From positions 22,675 through 86,674 of the forward strand of contig NZ_NKUG01000086.1 of NCBI RefSeq assembly GCF_014845095.1: a stretch of DNA of 64,000 bases. Direction: 5' to 3'. The notes under the pieces are model-generated. The model ran no database searches and had not been told where the DNA came from. It worked only from the letters and a program-made list of their open reading frames with translations. Positions 8,853 through 17,513 of the stretch are shown one piece after another (the first letter of the stretch is position 1; the number at the start of each line of letters is the position of its first letter). Position numbers and translations under genes: made by a program. This DNA comes from Methylobacterium bullatum (GTDB lineage: Bacteria > Pseudomonadota > Alphaproteobacteria > Rhizobiales > Beijerinckiaceae).

Positions 8853-10028
8853 TCAATCGTCGATACCGGAGCGCAGGGCGTCCATGGCCGCCAGCACACC
8901 GCCGCGCGCGTGCGGGACGCCGCCGGCCTTGAGGCCCATCTCGACGCCCGACAGCGCCGCCATCAGCATCAGGTCGTTGCATTCGCCGAGATGGCCGATG
9001 CGGAAGATCTTGCCCGCCATCTTGGCGAGCCCGGTGCCGAGGGAGAGGTCGTATTTCTCGAGGATCAGAGTGCGCAGGGCATCCGCGTCATGGCCCTCCG
9101 GCATCACCACGGCGGTGAGCACGGGCGAGTATTCCGACGGTTCCCGGCACAGAACCTCCAGGCCCCAGCCCTCGACGGCGGCGCGGGTGGCGGCGGCGAG
9201 ACGCTGGTGGCGGGCAAAGACCTCGGCCAAGCCTTCCTCTCGCAACATGGCGATGGCTTCGCGCAGGCCGTAGAGGAGGTTCGTGGCGGGGGTATAGGGG
9301 AAGTAGCCGCCGGTATTCGGCTTCAGCATGTCTTCCCAATCCCAGTAGGAACGGGGCAGAGTCGCTGTCTTCGCGGCGGCCAGAGCCTTGTCCGACAGGG
9401 CGACGAGACCGAGGCCCGGCGGCAGCATCAGGCCCTTCTGCGAGCAGCTCACCGCGACGTCGACGCCCCATTCGTCATGGGCATATTCGGCCGAGCCGAG
9501 CCCCGAGATCGTATCCACGAGGAAGAGCGCGGTATGGTTCGCCCGGTCGATCGCCTTGCGGATCTCCGCGATCCGGCTCGTGGCGCCGGTGGAGGTCTCG
9601 TTATGCACCACCATCACGGCCTTGATCGACTTGGCGCGGTCCTCGGCCAGGATCGCCTCGACCTGCGCCGGATCGACCCCGCGGCGCCAGTCGCCGGGGA
9701 CGAACTCCACCTCGATGCCCCAGCGCGCCGCCATCTGGCGCCACAGGGTGGCGAAATGGCCTGTCTCGAACATCAACACCCGGTCGCCGGCCGAGAGCGT
9801 ATTGACGATAGCCGATTCCCAGGCACCCGTGCCGGAACCCGGATAGATGATCACCGGCGACCGCGTCTGGAAGATGGCCTGGGCGCCTTCCAGCACCGCC
9901 TTGCCGAGTCCGGCGAAATCGGGGCCGCGATGGTCGATCACCGGCATGTCCATGGCGCGCAGGACACGCTCGGGCACCGGGCTGGGGCCTGGAATATGCA
10001 GGAAATGGCGTCCGGTCCGTGTCGTCAT
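8853..10028 (-). CDS. Class-V aminotransferase, serine/alanine-glyoxylate type
   Basis: 391 residues from the ATG at 10028, which has GGAG seven bases upstream; a longer frame to 10127 adds 33 unlikely residues. The family uses PLP to transfer an amino group, typically from serine, alanine or aspartate to glyoxylate, forming glycine. Landmarks are the N-terminus HFLHIPGPSPVPERV, DHRGPDF, the glycine-rich PGSGTGAWE, the PLP Asp in LVDTISGLGS and the Lys in CSQKGLMLPPG. The donor cannot be read from sequence; SgaA, BhcA (aspartate-glyoxylate) and ureidoglycine aminotransferase share this fold. Divergent from a GntR regulator across a paired inverted repeat, and near a threonine aldolase and a 2-hydroxyacid dehydrogenase, which supports a glyoxylate/glycine role. 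Confidence 0.88.
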   Translation of the reverse strand: MTTRTGRHFLHIPGPSPVPERVLRAMDMPVIDHRGPDFAGLGKAVLEGAQAIFQTRSPVIIYPGSGTGAWESAIVNTLSAGDRVLMFETGHFATLWRQMAARWGIEVEFVPGDWRRGVDPAQVEAILAEDRAKSIKAVMVVHNETSTGATSRIAEIRKAIDRANHTALFLVDTISGLGSAEYAHDEWGVDVAVSCSQKGLMLPPGLGLVALSDKALAAAKTATLPRSYWDWEDMLKPNTGGYFPYTPATNLLYGLREAIAMLREEGLAEVFARHQRLAAATRAAVEGWGLEVLCREPSEYSPVLTAVVMPEGHDADALRTLILEKYDLSLGTGLAKMAGKIFRIGHLGECNDLMLMAALSGVEMGLKAGGVPHARGGVLAAMDALRSGIDD

Positions 10029-10127
10029 CGAGATCTCCGCGATGGCCGGTCGAGGGAAAGCTGCGCCCGGATCGATGATCCACTGTGCGTCGGAGCAGAA
10101 AATTGCATTCATTTTTTGAGAGGGCAA

Positions 10128-10193
10128 GCATTATTATGCGAACATCTCGTCTCGACCTTCCTGCTTTCGGCTGCTAGGTTCGCATTATGGTGC
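10128..10193. promoter_or_regulatory. Paired inverted-repeat operator between aminotransferase and GntR genes
   Basis: Left arm at 10128-10143 and right arm at 10178-10193 are inverted copies sharing a perfect ATGCGAAC/GTTCGCAT core and 13 of 16 bases overall. The cores are 42 bases apart, about four helical turns, which suits two dimers on one DNA face or a loop. The right arm overlaps the annotated regulator start codon. Most likely the autoregulatory site of the GntR protein. Confidence 0.5.
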
Positions 10194-10942
10194 TTGGGCC
10201 TGTCACTGAACCGGAGGCCGATGCCGGCCTCGAACCCGCCGATGGAGCGCGTCTTTCCGCGATGCCGTCGCTGGCGAAATCCCTCCACGGCGAGCTTCTG
10301 GCACGCCTGCGGGACTACATCGTCGAGGGCAATCTGGCCGTCGGCGCGCGGGTGCCGGAGCGGATGCTCTGCGAGCGCTTCGGCATCTCGCGCACGCCAC
10401 TGCGCGAGGCGCTGAAGGTGCTGGCTTCGGAGGGGCTGATCGAGCTCCTGCCGAACCGGGGCGCGCGGGTGCGCCAGCTCGGCGCCGAGGAACTCGTGGA
10501 TCTGTTCGACGTCATGGGCGGGCTCGAGGCCCTGGCCGGACGCCTGGCCTGCGAGAAGATCACGCCCGCCGCCTATGACGAGATCGAGCGGCTGCATCAC
10601 GAGATGTACGGCTGCTACATGCGGCGCGACCTGCACGGCTACTTCGCCTGCAACCAGGCGATCCACGACCGGATCGTGCAGGCGGCGGACAACGAGCCGT
10701 TGCGAGCGAGTTACGCCAATTTCGCCGGGCGCCTGCGCCGTGTGCGCTACTCGGCCAATCTCGACGAGAATCGCGACCGCTGGGGCGAGGCGATGCGCGA
10801 GCATGAGGAAATCCTCGATGCATTGCGCAGGCGCGCCGGCAATGAGCTCAGCGACATCCTATTCGGGCACCTGCGCAACAAGCGCCGGGCGGCGGCGGGG
10901 CGGGAGACAACGTGTCCGCCGGACGCCGGCGTCGCATCGTGA
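10187..10942 (+). CDS. GntR family regulator, FadR/FCD subfamily
   Basis: 251 residues. The winged helix lies at about 28-95 (LHGELLARLRDYIVEGNLAVG, then ERFGISRTPLREALKVLASEGLIEL) and the all-helical FCD effector domain at about 105-235 with the usual metal-site histidines (NQAIHDRIV, MREHEEILDAL). FCD regulators usually sense small organic acids. Transcribed divergently from the aminotransferase, which it probably controls through the paired inverted repeat. The start is uncertain: ATG at 10187 lies inside that repeat, and an internal ATG at 10262 (MPSLAKSLHG) matches the usual family N-terminus better but has a poor ribosome-binding site. Confidence 0.88.
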   Translation: MVLGPVTEPEADAGLEPADGARLSAMPSLAKSLHGELLARLRDYIVEGNLAVGARVPERMLCERFGISRTPLREALKVLASEGLIELLPNRGARVRQLGAEELVDLFDVMGGLEALAGRLACEKITPAAYDEIERLHHEMYGCYMRRDLHGYFACNQAIHDRIVQAADNEPLRASYANFAGRLRRVRYSANLDENRDRWGEAMREHEEILDALRRRAGNELSDILFGHLRNKRRAAAGRETTCPPDAGVAS

Positions 10943-10949
10943 CGGCGGC

Positions 10950-11996
10950 TCAGCGGCGCACCTCATGAAACCGTGCGGCCTGCGCCCGGATCACGTCCGC
11001 CGCTTGCAGGATGCCGGCCCGGTCGACGTCGAGATGGGTGGTCGCCCGGATCTGATGCGCGCCGATGGCGCGGATACGCACATCTTCCGCGAGACACGCT
11101 TCGGCGAAGGCGGTTGCGGTGATGCCCAGCGCCTCCACCGAGAAGCACAGGATGTTGGACTGGGCCGCATCGGGCTCGATGGCGAGACCCGGCGCGCCGG
11201 TGATGCGGGCCTTCAGCTCGCCGGCATTGGCGTTGTCGAGTTCCAGCTGGTCCACATGGTGATCGAGGGCGTAGAGGCCCGCGGCGGCCAGGATTCCCGA
11301 CTGGCGCATGGCGCCACCGAGCCGGTACTTCCACCGCCACGCCTCGACGATGAAGTGGCTCGCGCCGCACAGGACGGCGCCGACCGGGCAGCCGAGTCCC
11401 TTGCTCAGATCGATCCAGACGCTGTCGAAGCCTTTGGCGTAGTCCCTGGCGGAGATGTCGGTGGCGGCCACGGCGTTGAGGAGGCGCGCCCCGTCGATAT
11501 GCGCCTTCATGCCCTTGTGATGGGCGAGGTCGCGGATGCGGCGCATGTCGGTGAGCGGCCAGACCGAGCCGCCCGAAAAGCTCGTGGTCTGCTCCACCGA
11601 GACCAGGGCCGAGCGCGGCGCGGTGCGGGCGGGGGGGCGGATCGCCGCCTCGAACGCCTCTGGCGTGAAGAGGCCGGCCGGGGTGGAAAGAGCCTTCACC
11701 GAGACGCCGCCGATGGCCGCCGAGCCGGCGGCCTCGGTGTTGTAGATATGGGACTGATCGTCGACCACGATCTCGTCGCCGGGCCGGGTCTGGACCAGGA
11801 TCGAGACGAGGTTGCACATCGTGCCCGAGGGCATGAACACCCCCGCTTCCATCCCGAGCAGGTCGGCGACGCGCTCGCACAAGGCCAGGGTCGTCGGATC
11901 GGAATCGGATTGCTCGTCACCCACCTCCGCGCGGGCCATGGCCTCACGCATGCCGGGTGTGGGCCGCGTTTGCGTATCGCTATACAAATCGATCAT
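10950..11996 (-). CDS. Low-specificity threonine aldolase (beta-eliminating lyase family)
   Basis: 348 residues from ATG 11996 (MIDLYSDTQTRPTPGM), which fits the family N-terminus and has AGGG upstream; the frame runs on to 12020 without a ribosome-binding site. A PLP enzyme that splits L-threonine, allo-threonine or other beta-hydroxy amino acids into glycine and an aldehyde. Visible motifs are GDEQSDSDPTT, FMPSGTMCN, the His-Asp HIDGARLLNA and the PLP lysine in WIDLSKGLGCPVG. Its 3' end abuts the GntR gene (convergent, 7 bases apart) and its start is divergent from the FAD/Fe-S dehydrogenase. Together these suggest glycine/glyoxylate interconversion. Confidence 0.88.
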   Translation of the reverse strand: MIDLYSDTQTRPTPGMREAMARAEVGDEQSDSDPTTLALCERVADLLGMEAGVFMPSGTMCNLVSILVQTRPGDEIVVDDQSHIYNTEAAGSAAIGGVSVKALSTPAGLFTPEAFEAAIRPPARTAPRSALVSVEQTTSFSGGSVWPLTDMRRIRDLAHHKGMKAHIDGARLLNAVAATDISARDYAKGFDSVWIDLSKGLGCPVGAVLCGASHFIVEAWRWKYRLGGAMRQSGILAAAGLYALDHHVDQLELDNANAGELKARITGAPGLAIEPDAAQSNILCFSVEALGITATAFAEACLAEDVRIRAIGAHQIRATTHLDVDRAGILQAADVIRAQAARFHEVRR

Positions 11997-12122
11997 CTGC
12001 CGGCCCTGTTTTGCATGCAATCCGTGTGGGCCATTCTAGCCGGTCGGGACGATCCCGCCACCCTACCGGAACCCGCATCGCTTTGAAGCCGGCCCACGGC
12101 ACTCCCACGAGGACGATGGATC

Positions 12123-15100
12123 ATGACCGCAACGGCTGAGCCCGCCACCGGCCCGAACCGCGCCCCTTCGCCCGTCGCCGGGCCGGGGCCGGTCAGTCCG
12201 CGCGCCGCCAACCGGCAGGGCGCCGGCCTGCCGCGCCGCCTCGCCGAGGCCCTCGCCGGCGAGGCGAAGTTCGATGCCTTCACCCGGGGGCGCTATGCCA
12301 ACGACGCGTCGATCTACCAGATCATGCCGGCGGGGGTGGTCCTGCCCCGCAGCGCCGCCGACATCGCCGCCACCCTGAAGATCGCCGCCGAGCACGACGT
12401 GCCGGTGATCCTGCGCGGCGGCGGCACGTCCCAGAACGGCCAGCCCATCGGGCGCGGCCTCGTGGTCGATTGCTCACGCCATTTCAACGGGATCATCGCC
12501 TACGACCCAGAGGCCGGAACGATCACCGTCGAGCCCGGCATGGTGCTGGAGCGGTTGAACACGCGGGTGAAGGCCGATGGCTGGTTCTTCCCCGTGGAAC
12601 CCTCCACCGCCACCCGCTGCACCATCGGCGGGATGGCCGGCAACAATTCCTGCGGTGCGCGCTCCCTGCGCTTCGGCAAGATGAGCGACAACGTCCTCGG
12701 GATGGAGGCCTTGTTCCATGACGGCGAGCCCTTCGGCTTCGGCCTCACCGGGAACGCGGCGACGGGCGTCACCGGCTCGCGGCGGGCGGACGCCCTCGCC
12801 GCCGCCATGCGGGCTCTGGCCGAATCCGAGCGCGACGAGATCCTGCGCATGTACCCGCGCGTGCAGCGCCGGGTCGGCGGCTACAATCTCGATGCGCTGA
12901 TCGCGGCGCGGCCGAACCTCGCCCATCTCCTCGTCGGCTCGGAAGGGACGCTGGCGGCCACCACCAGCGTGACGTTGAAGCTGTCGCGCCTGCCGACGCA
13001 CCGGGTTATGGGCGTCTGCCACTTCCCGTCGTTCCGCTCCGCCATGGAGACGACGAAGGCCATCGTCGATCTCGATCCCGTGGCGGTGGAGCTCGTGGAC
13101 AACAACGTGCTGGTGCTCGGCGCCGACATCCCGCTGTTCCGGGCGACTTTGGCCGACATCACCCGTGGCACGCCGAACTGTCTGCTGCTGGTGGAGTTCG
13201 CCGGCGACGACCGGGACGCGCTCCTGGCCGATCTTCGGCGTCTCGACGCGTGCATGGCCGATAACGGCCATGTGGACGCCGTGGTGGAGGTGCCGGAGCC
13301 GATCCGCCAGAAATCGGTCTGGGAGGTGCGCGAGGCCTGCCTCAACATCATGATGTCGATGAAGGGGGATGCCAAGCCCGTCTCCTTCATCGAGGATTGC
13401 GCGGTGCCGCTGGAGCATCTCGCCGATTACACCGACGCGGTGACGGAGGTGTTCACCCGCTACGGCACGCGCGGCACCTGGTACGCCCACGCCTCCGTCG
13501 GCTGTCTGCATGTCCGCCCGATCCTCGACATGAAGCAGGGCGGAGACGTCGCCAAGATGCGCGCCATCGCGGAGGCCGCGAGCGAACAGGTCCGCCGCTT
13601 TAAGGGATCGTATTCGGGCGAGCATGGCGACGGCATCTCGCGCTCGGAATACATCGCGCCGATGTTCGGCGAACGCCTGACCCGCGCCTTCGAACAGGTG
13701 AAGGACGGGTTCGACCCGGAGAACCGGCTCAACCCCGGCAAGATCGTCCGGCCGCTCAAGATGGACGACCGCTCGCTGATGCGGTTCCAGCCGGGCTACG
13801 CGGTGAGCCAGCCGAAGAAGACCGCCCTCGACTGGTCGGAATGGGGCGGTTTCGGCGGCGCCGTCGAGATGTGCAACAACAACGGCACGTGCCGGAAGCT
13901 CGCGGGCGGGGCGATGTGTCCGTCCTACCGGGCCACGAAAGACGAGCAGCATCTGACCCGTGGCCGGGCGAACTCCCTGCGGCTCGCGATTTCGGGTCAG
14001 CTCGGCGCGGACGCCTTCACCAGCCGCGAGATGAAGCGGACCCTGGATCTCTGCGTCTCGTGCAAGGCCTGCCGCCGCGAATGCCCCACAGGCATCGACA
14101 TGGCCAAGATGAAGGTCGAGTTCCTGCACCATTACCACGCCCGCCACGGCCTGCCCCTGAAAGAGCGGCTGGTGGCGGCCCTGCCGCTCTATGCCGGCAC
14201 CGCCGCCTGGCTGGCGCCGCTCCTCAACCTGCGCGACCGGGTGCCCGCCTTGGCGAGGCTGTCGGAGCGGGTCGCCGGGCTCTCGGCGCGGCGCACCCTG
14301 CCGCGCTGGCGCAGACCCTGGGTCGAGCAGGGCGAGCCGGCCCATCCGGGCGACGTGACCGGGGATTTCCGCGACATCGTGCTGTTCGGCGACACGTTCA
14401 ACCGCGCCTTCGAGCGGGAGAACCTGGAGGCGGCCGAGCGTGTGCTGATCGCCGCCGGTTACCGCCTGCACCGGGTCTTCCCCAACCGTGGACGACGCGC
14501 CCTCTGCTGCGGCCGCACCTATCTCGCCTCCGGCCAGACCGACCGGGCCCGCGAGGAGGCGAGCCGCACGCTCACCACCCTACTGCCCTTCATCCGGGCC
14601 GGTGCCCGGATCGTCGGGCTCGAACCGTCCTGCCTGCTGACCTTCCGCGACGAGTTCGCGTCCCTGCTCCCCGGCCCGGAGGCGGGGGAGTTGAGCAAGG
14701 CGAGCCTGCTGTTCGAGGAGCTGCTCGCCGTCGATCTCGATGCCGGGCGGATCGCCCTGCCTCTGGCGGACCAGGGCGGGCGCGTCGCCCACCTGCACGG
14801 CCATTGCCACCAGAAGGCCTTCGCCGCCATGGGCGCGGTGGAAACGGTGCTGCGCGCGGTGCCGGGGCTCGACGTGAGGGTCATCGAGTCGAGCTGCTGC
14901 GGCATGGCGGGCGTCTTCGGATACGGCGCCGAGACCATCGACGTGTCGCTCGCCATGGCCGAGCTCTCGCTGTTCCCGGCCCTGCGCAAGGCCGGCCCGG
15001 ACGATCTCGTCGTGGCCGACGGCACCAGCTGCCGCCACCAGATCCACGACGGTCTCGGGCTCGAAGCGCTCCATGTGGCGCGCGTGCTGGACGCGGCGAT

Positions 15101-15125
15101 GGTGGCGTCGGCCGACCGTCACTGA
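12123..15125 (+). CDS. FAD- and Fe-S-binding 2-hydroxyacid dehydrogenase (fused)
   Basis: 1000 residues combining, in order, a PCMH-type FAD domain (about 60-290; LRGGGTSQNGQP, then TIGGMAGNNSCGARS), the FAD-linked oxidase C-terminal domain (about 320-540; YSGEHGDGISRSEY), a two-cluster ferredoxin region (about 580-680; MCNNNGTC...C and LCVSCKACRRECPTG) and two CCG cysteine-rich domains (ALCCGRTY at about 797, SSCCGMAG at about 925). This is the layout of YdiJ-like D-2-hydroxyacid dehydrogenases and resembles fused GlcD-GlcF. It likely oxidises a D-2-hydroxyacid such as glycolate, D-lactate or D-2-hydroxyglutarate and passes electrons to the quinone pool. Position beside glyoxylate-type enzymes favours glycolate or a related acid, by inference only. 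Confidence 0.88.
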   Translation: MTATAEPATGPNRAPSPVAGPGPVSPRAANRQGAGLPRRLAEALAGEAKFDAFTRGRYANDASIYQIMPAGVVLPRSAADIAATLKIAAEHDVPVILRGGGTSQNGQPIGRGLVVDCSRHFNGIIAYDPEAGTITVEPGMVLERLNTRVKADGWFFPVEPSTATRCTIGGMAGNNSCGARSLRFGKMSDNVLGMEALFHDGEPFGFGLTGNAATGVTGSRRADALAAAMRALAESERDEILRMYPRVQRRVGGYNLDALIAARPNLAHLLVGSEGTLAATTSVTLKLSRLPTHRVMGVCHFPSFRSAMETTKAIVDLDPVAVELVDNNVLVLGADIPLFRATLADITRGTPNCLLLVEFAGDDRDALLADLRRLDACMADNGHVDAVVEVPEPIRQKSVWEVREACLNIMMSMKGDAKPVSFIEDCAVPLEHLADYTDAVTEVFTRYGTRGTWYAHASVGCLHVRPILDMKQGGDVAKMRAIAEAASEQVRRFKGSYSGEHGDGISRSEYIAPMFGERLTRAFEQVKDGFDPENRLNPGKIVRPLKMDDRSLMRFQPGYAVSQPKKTALDWSEWGGFGGAVEMCNNNGTCRKLAGGAMCPSYRATKDEQHLTRGRANSLRLAISGQLGADAFTSREMKRTLDLCVSCKACRRECPTGIDMAKMKVEFLHHYHARHGLPLKERLVAALPLYAGTAAWLAPLLNLRDRVPALARLSERVAGLSARRTLPRWRRPWVEQGEPAHPGDVTGDFRDIVLFGDTFNRAFERENLEAAERVLIAAGYRLHRVFPNRGRRALCCGRTYLASGQTDRAREEASRTLTTLLPFIRAGARIVGLEPSCLLTFRDEFASLLPGPEAGELSKASLLFEELLAVDLDAGRIALPLADQGGRVAHLHGHCHQKAFAAMGAVETVLRAVPGLDVRVIESSCCGMAGVFGYGAETIDVSLAMAELSLFPALRKAGPDDLVVADGTSCRHQIHDGLGLEALHVARVLDAAMVASADRH

Positions 15126-15174
15126 CGGCCGGGCAGGGCGGCCGGTCATGGTCGTGAGGGCGTGATGGATGGTA

Positions 15175-15201
15175 TCGAGAAAGGCGGGCCGCCTTTCTCG
15201 A
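15175..15201. terminator. Perfect 13+1+13 palindrome after the dehydrogenase gene
   Basis: Arms TCGAGAAAGGCGG and its exact complement around a single G, 50 bases after the dehydrogenase stop and 29 before the SnoaL-like gene. Could be a factor-independent-like terminator (no T-run) or an operator for the downstream gene. Confidence 0.4.
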
Positions 15202-15229
15202 GTGGAATCCGCCTCGCTCAGGGGACAAC

Positions 15230-15613
15230 ATGACCGACCTGGAGCAGAACAAGGCGACTGTGATCGCCTTCTATCGGTTGATGTTCGACGAGTGCCTGCC
15301 GCGCGAAGCCATCGAGCGTTATGCGGGCGACAACTACATCCAGCACAACCCGCATGTGGCGAACGGCAAGGACGGCTTCATCGCCTATTTCGAGCGCATG
15401 GCGCATGAATGGCCGGGCAAGCGGGTGGAGGTGAAGCGGGCGGTCGCCGAGGGGGATCTCGTGGTGCTGCATTGCCTGCAGCACTGGCCGGGCGACCACG
15501 ATTATGCGGCCATCGATATCTTCCGGCTCGATCAGGGCGGCAGGATCGTCGAGCATTGGGACGTGCTGCAGATCCTGCCCGATTCCTCCGCCAATCCGAA
15601 CGGGATGTTCTAG
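15230..15613 (+). CDS. SnoaL-like / NTF2-fold protein
   Basis: 127 residues, the usual size of a single NTF2-like cone. The N-terminal helix ([22 protein letters not shown]), then [24 protein letters not shown] and the C-terminal [20 protein letters not shown] follow the SnoaL-like pattern of small hydrolases and isomerases; His and Asp residues line the usual pocket positions. AGGGGA stands in front of the ATG. It may belong with the dehydrogenase upstream, though a palindrome separates them. Substrate unknown. Confidence 0.8.
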   Translation: MTDLEQNKATVIAFYRLMFDECLPREAIERYAGDNYIQHNPHVANGKDGFIAYFERMAHEWPGKRVEVKRAVAEGDLVVLHCLQHWPGDHDYAAIDIFRLDQGGRIVEHWDVLQILPDSSANPNGMF

Positions 15614-16087
15614 GGAGCGCGTGGCCCGCTTTCGGCCTTGGCCATTTCAGTCTCAGCCATTTCCAGTCTTGGCCATGTCATCCGGATGTCGTCTGGCCGA
15701 TGACGTCTGGCGATGTGGGCACGTCAGAGCTCCCCACACTTTGGCATGATGCGCTGCCGGCCGCTTCCGCCGTTCCACGCTCGATCGTGCCCCGATCTGG
15801 ACTCAGTTGGGCGTCGATGCGCTCGGTTTGCCCAGGATGCGTATCGAGATCCGCGTCACCGCCATCATTCCCTGAGCCATCCCGGCACGCTCTGCGGCGG
15901 GGCGTGGTGGCAGGATGTTTCGCATTGACAGCAACGCTTCGGCGTTCGACCTCTCGGTGGGCGCGGGGGATACCGCCGGGGCGTCGTTTCTCATTCTCGA
16001 TAGCGGGTTCTCTACGGTCGGCCGCGTTGGTCCGCCACGAAAGAACTCGTTCCAAGTGGCTCCCTCGACTGGAGCCGGAGTCTCCGA
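15614..16087. other. Long intergenic region with imperfect short repeats
   Basis: No recognisable gene. The first part (about 15636-15690) has three imperfect tandem copies of a ~16-base unit around GGCCATTTCAGTCT. Short open frames here on both strands have no recognisable product or ribosome-binding site. Its end carries the promoter side of the YeeE/YedE pair. Confidence 0.4.
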
Positions 16088-16504
16088 ATGATCGTCTACC
16101 TGTCAGCCCTTGCCGGTGGTGCCCTGATCGGGACCTCCGCCGCCCTGCTCCTCGTCCTCAACGGCCGCATCGCCGGGATCAGCGGCATCGCCGCCGGGGC
16201 GATGCTGCCGTTGAGCCGGGACACGCCGTGGCGCTGGGCCTTCCTCGCCGGCCTGCTCCTCGGCCCGGTCCTGTATCGCCTCGCCTTCGGTGCATGGCCC
16301 GTCGTGCAGCTCGACGCACCGTGGAGCCTCATCGTCCTCGGCGGTCTCCTCGTCGGCTACGGGACGCGGCTCGGCGGGGGGTGCACCAGCGGCCACGGCG
16401 TCTGCGGCCTCGCCCGGCTGTCGCCCCGCTCCATCGCGGCGGTGGCGACCTTCATGGCCGCCGCCGCCGCGACGGTGTTCCTCGTCCGCCACGGAGGATG
16501 GTGA
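16088..16504 (+). CDS. YeeE/YedE family half-transporter, N-terminal partner
   Basis: 138 residues with four hydrophobic segments and the conserved GGGCTSGHGVCGL loop holding two cysteines. The YeeE/YedE (DUF395) family includes TsuA, a thiosulfate uptake channel in which conserved cysteines relay the substrate. Here the protein is split into two half-size subunits, as in PmpA/PmpB. The stop overlaps the start of the second subunit (TGATG), so both are translated together. Its location just beside the encapsulin/cysteine desulfurase operon fits import of a sulfur compound. Confidence 0.85.
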   Translation: MIVYLSALAGGALIGTSAALLLVLNGRIAGISGIAAGAMLPLSRDTPWRWAFLAGLLLGPVLYRLAFGAWPVVQLDAPWSLIVLGGLLVGYGTRLGGGCTSGHGVCGLARLSPRSIAAVATFMAAAAATVFLVRHGGW

Positions 16505-16935
16505 TGGACACCTTGCGTTCCGCGGTGGGCTTGTTCGCCGGCCTCCTGTTCGGATTCGGCCTCGCTCTGTCGGGCATGATGGACCCGGAGCGCGTCCTCG
16601 GTTTTCTCGACATCGCCGGAGCCTGGGACCCGAGCCTCGCCTTCGTGCTGGGGGGCGCCGTCGGCGTCTCGGCCCTCAGCTACCTCCTCGTCAGGCGGAT
16701 GCGGAAACCCGTTCTCGCGCAACGGTTCGAGATTCCCCATAACCGGCCGATCACCGCCAGCCTGATCGCGGGGGCCGCTCTGTTCGGCATCGGCTGGGGC
16801 CTCGTCGGCCTCTGTCCCGGCCCGGCTCTCGCCGGCCTGACGCTCGGCCTGCCTCAGGTGATCGGCTTCGTGGCGGCGATGGTGACCGGGATGCTGCTCC
16901 ACCGCTTTACCACCGCTCGCCGCCGCGCCTCGTGA
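16504..16935 (+). CDS. YeeE/YedE-like half-transporter, C-terminal partner (DUF6691 type)
   Basis: 143 residues, four hydrophobic segments. It shows the FGFGLALSGMMDPERVLGFLD motif near the N-terminus and GLCPGPAL with one conserved cysteine near residue 105. This is the usual second subunit that follows the short YeeE/YedE protein. The ATG at 16504 overlaps the previous stop; an ATG six bases earlier (16498) is possible. Together the pair should form an inner-membrane pore for thiosulfate or another small sulfur species; I infer this from the family. Confidence 0.83.
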   Translation: MDTLRSAVGLFAGLLFGFGLALSGMMDPERVLGFLDIAGAWDPSLAFVLGGAVGVSALSYLLVRRMRKPVLAQRFEIPHNRPITASLIAGAALFGIGWGLVGLCPGPALAGLTLGLPQVIGFVAAMVTGMLLHRFTTARRRAS

Positions 16936-17048
16936 ACCGAGCCCGCCGGGCTCTCTGCAGGCGCGCCGGGAAGGATGGCCTTCGTGCTCCCCCGGTGACG
17001 GCATTGATCACGAACACCTGTGCCGTATCGCCGTAAGGACAAGCCAGA

Positions 17049-17441
17049 ATGCATCATCGTCTTCTCCTGGCCGCGATCCTCATCGCGGGTTCGCTCGGCA
17101 CTTCCGCCGTGGCCGAGACGCTCGCGCTCGAGGTGGCGGATGCCCAGGCCATGATCGATGACGGTGACGGCCGGATTTTCGTTCGCCTGACTCGTAGAAG
17201 CGCGACCGCACTTGCTGGTTTCACGCGGGCACATATCCGCCGACCGATCGCGGTTCTCGTCGACGGGAGGGTAAAGTCCACTCCGTTCATCCAAGAGCCG
17301 CTCGTCACCGGCGCCCTATCGGTCGGCGGTCTGGCCGACCGCGAGGAGGCCCTCGCCGTGTCGAAACGGCTGCGGAGCGGGCGGTCCGTCTTGACAGTGG
17401 CCCCGGCCGAATCGACTGGCCGCCAAGAACGCGCACCGTAG
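17049..17441 (+). CDS. Exported protein with a free-standing SecD head-like domain
   Basis: 130 residues. Residues 1-22 form a signal peptide ending SAVA. The rest matches the P1 head subdomain of the SecD/SecDF translocase: IFVRLTRRSATALAGFT, RRPIAVLVDGRVKSTPFIQ, then the GG-x-eeA-x3-x-RLRSG ending. SecD itself is a ~500-residue membrane protein; here only the periplasmic head is present, without transmembrane helices or base domain. So it cannot work as SecD alone. It could be a decayed relic or an independent periplasmic adaptor. The stop codon falls within a 17-base tandem duplication. Confidence 0.7.
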   Translation: MHHRLLLAAILIAGSLGTSAVAETLALEVADAQAMIDDGDGRIFVRLTRRSATALAGFTRAHIRRPIAVLVDGRVKSTPFIQEPLVTGALSVGGLADREEALAVSKRLRSGRSVLTVAPAESTGRQERAP

Positions 17442-17461
17442 GAGAACGCGCACCGTAGGAG
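17428..17461. repeat. 17-base tandem duplication over a stop codon
   Basis: Two exact copies of AACGCGCACCGTAGGAG at 17428-17444 and 17445-17461. The first copy contains the TAG stop of the SecD head-like gene. A recent replication-slippage product is the simplest reading. Confidence 0.85.
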
Positions 17462-17513
17462 GAAGCGCAGTGGAGCCGGTGAGCTTCGGCTCCAGCGAAG
17501 GGCGAGCTGCATG

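Noticed and set aside
12474..14471. 665-codon minus-strand frame inside the FAD/Fe-S dehydrogenase gene
   Set aside because: Exact antisense of a clear gene in high-GC DNA; low-complexity translation with no known motifs.
15678..16055. 125-codon minus-strand frame in the long gap before the YeeE/YedE pair
   Set aside because: Charged low-complexity translation, no ribosome-binding site, no recognisable domain.
15409..16935. 508-codon plus-strand frame joining the SnoaL-like and YeeE/YedE areas
   Set aside because: Only the part from 16504 codes for a real protein; the rest is a frame-shifted shadow and non-coding DNA.
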